A stretch of 64,000 nt of DNA from Pacificispira sp040217575 (lineage in GTDB: Bacteria; Pseudomonadota; Alphaproteobacteria; UBA8366; Aestuariispiraceae). Made by a program: the position numbers and the translations under genes. The DNA lies in contig JAVJPW010000006.1 in assembly GCA_040217575.1 (NCBI GenBank), positions 1 to 64,000 on the forward strand, written 5' to 3'. Of this stretch, positions 63,130 to 64,000 are shown one piece after another; the first letter of the stretch is position 1; every line of letters begins with the position of its first letter. Below the pieces are notes generated by a model. That model searched no databases. It saw only the letters and a list, made by a program, of their open reading frames with translations, and was not told the DNA's origin.

Positions 63130-64000
63130 TCGGTGGCGGCCGTGCTCAACGGGGGCGATGTGCCGCTCAAGACGTCGGTCAGGGCCCGGGTCATGAAACG
63201 CTGCCACAACTGGGCCGGATAGGACCCGCCATAGACGCCGTCCGTTGGCGTTCCGTCGTCATTCCCCATCCAGACGACCGCCGTCAGGTCGGTCGTGTAG
63301 CCCGCGAACCAGGCATCGCGGTAGTCCTGCGTGGTGCCCGTTTTTCCAGCGGCCGTGTGCCCGTCCAGTTGGGCCGCGTGCCCCGTGCCCCAGGCGACGC
63401 CGGCACCGAAGACATCGTTCGCCATTGCGACCGCATCCGGGTCCAGAAGCCGTGCCGCCTGTCTTCCGTCATGGGTATAAAGGACCGTGCCGTCCGACCG
63501 GTCCGATATGCGCCGGATGACATAGGGCATGGCAGACCGCCCGCCGGACGATAGGGTGGCATAGGCGCCCGCCATTTCCAGCGGCGTTACTTCGGCGACG
63601 CCCAGTGCGATGGACGGGTCCGGCGACATGTCGGCGGTGACGCCCATGCGCCGGGCCATGTCAATCACGCGCGTGCGGCCCACCGTTTCCGATACCGCGA
63701 CGGCGACCGTGTTGATCGACCGTGCCACCCCTTCGCGCAGGGTGACGATGCCGCGGTGGCCTGCGCCGGCATTGCGTGGAGACCATCCTTCGACCGGTGC
63801 GATGCGGTCGTCGATTTCACTGTCCGGTGTGATCCCCGCTTCGAACCCGGCCAGATAGACGAACAGCTTGAAGACGGACCCAGGCTGTCGCCGGGCATGG
63901 ACCGCACGGTTGAAGGCGGAACCGGACCGGTCGTATCCGCCCAGCATGGCCGCGACCGCCCCGTCCGGTCGCAGCGCGACAAAGGCCATTTCAGATGCGC
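63126..64000 (-). CDS. Penicillin-binding protein 1A type transpeptidase, cut by window edge
   Basis: The C-terminal 291 residues of a class A PBP. The frame stays open to the right edge (codons read ASE before the first Met), so the gene continues. Transpeptidase motifs: SxxK in PGSVFKLF, SxN in VARSINTVAVA, and KTGT in AAGKTGTTQD. It cross-links peptidoglycan in the periplasm. The transglycosylase half and membrane anchor must lie beyond the edge. It is convergent with the HpbD-like gene. Confidence 0.9.
   Translation of the reverse strand, partial: ASEMAFVALRPDGAVAAMLGGYDRSGSAFNRAVHARRQPGSVFKLFVYLAGFEAGITPDSEIDDRIAPVEGWSPRNAGAGHRGIVTLREGVARSINTVAVAVSETVGRTRVIDMARRMGVTADMSPDPSIALGVAEVTPLEMAGAYATLSSGGRSAMPYVIRRISDRSDGTVLYTHDGRQAARLLDPDAVAMANDVFGAGVAWGTGHAAQLDGHTAAGKTGTTQDYRDAWFAGYTTDLTAVVWMGNDDGTPTDGVYGGSYPAQLWQRFMTRALTDVLSGTSPPLSTAATD

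Overview
The window is GC-rich and densely coded, and it looks like an aerobic, heterotrophic alphaproteobacterium. The signs are HemP, an MmcB-like protein, a BTLCP protease, infC starting with ATA, LPS heptose genes (hldE, a GT9 transferase), and many genes for quaternary-ammonium osmolytes (choline sulfatase, two Rieske monooxygenases, two hydroxyproline-betaine-epimerase-like enolases, a dimethylglycine-dehydrogenase-like flavoprotein, and a DddP-like M24 enzyme). A marine or algal-associated lifestyle is inferred from these genes; the species cannot be named from the sequence.

Layout. 1-1.4 kb: initiator tRNA with terminator, then an AT-rich accessory segment holding a frameshifted zinc-ribbon membrane-protein gene between two diverged 35-bp direct repeats. 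1.4-9.6 kb: small hemP with a Fur-like box, an acyl-CoA synthetase, a TRAP transporter (dctP-terminator-dctQ-dctM), ilvD and a divergent LysR regulator. 9.6-19.7 kb: a response-regulator diguanylate cyclase, an acyl-CoA dehydrogenase, then choline sulfatase, a GATase1-AraC regulator, a Rieske oxygenase, a GMC dehydrogenase, an enolase-superfamily protein and a HugZ-like protein. Three of these genes carry a shared TGTCG-type upstream motif. 19.9-29.4 kb: pckA, a type III polyketide synthase with an ICMT-type methyltransferase, comF, a four-domain rhodanese, a methyltransferase, an SLC13/RCK permease and an M14 carboxypeptidase. 29.5-41.9 kb: three MFS transporters, DksA-like, EVE-domain and esterase genes, hldE with a phosphatase, a membrane protein with a degenerate HD-GYP domain divergent from a LapG-like BTLCP protease, an AraC regulator and an overlooked 52-aa membrane protein. 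41.9-52.4 kb: infC, thrS, glycosyltransferases, a hydrolase, an SDR-like protein, a TPR protein, uup, mmcB-like and a hypothetical gene. 52.5-63.1 kb: a two-armed catabolic locus around an RpiR regulator. The leftward five-gene operon is DMGDH-like, class III aminotransferase, DddP-like M24, MDR dehydrogenase and HpbD-like; the rightward arm is rpiR, Rieske and a second HpbD-like gene. The right edge cuts a PBP1A-type gene.

The most interesting points are: (1) the RpiR locus, which puts an M24 protein with every DddP metal and catalytic residue inside a betaine-demethylation operon, with matching candidate operators; (2) the degenerate HD-GYP / BTLCP pair, which could be an HD-GYP-based analogue of LapD/LapG; (3) the putative regulon motif around the choline-sulfatase locus; and (4) an enolase-superfamily gene lacking the first metal-binding Asp. 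All functions are inferred from sequence motifs read by eye and family knowledge; no searches were run.
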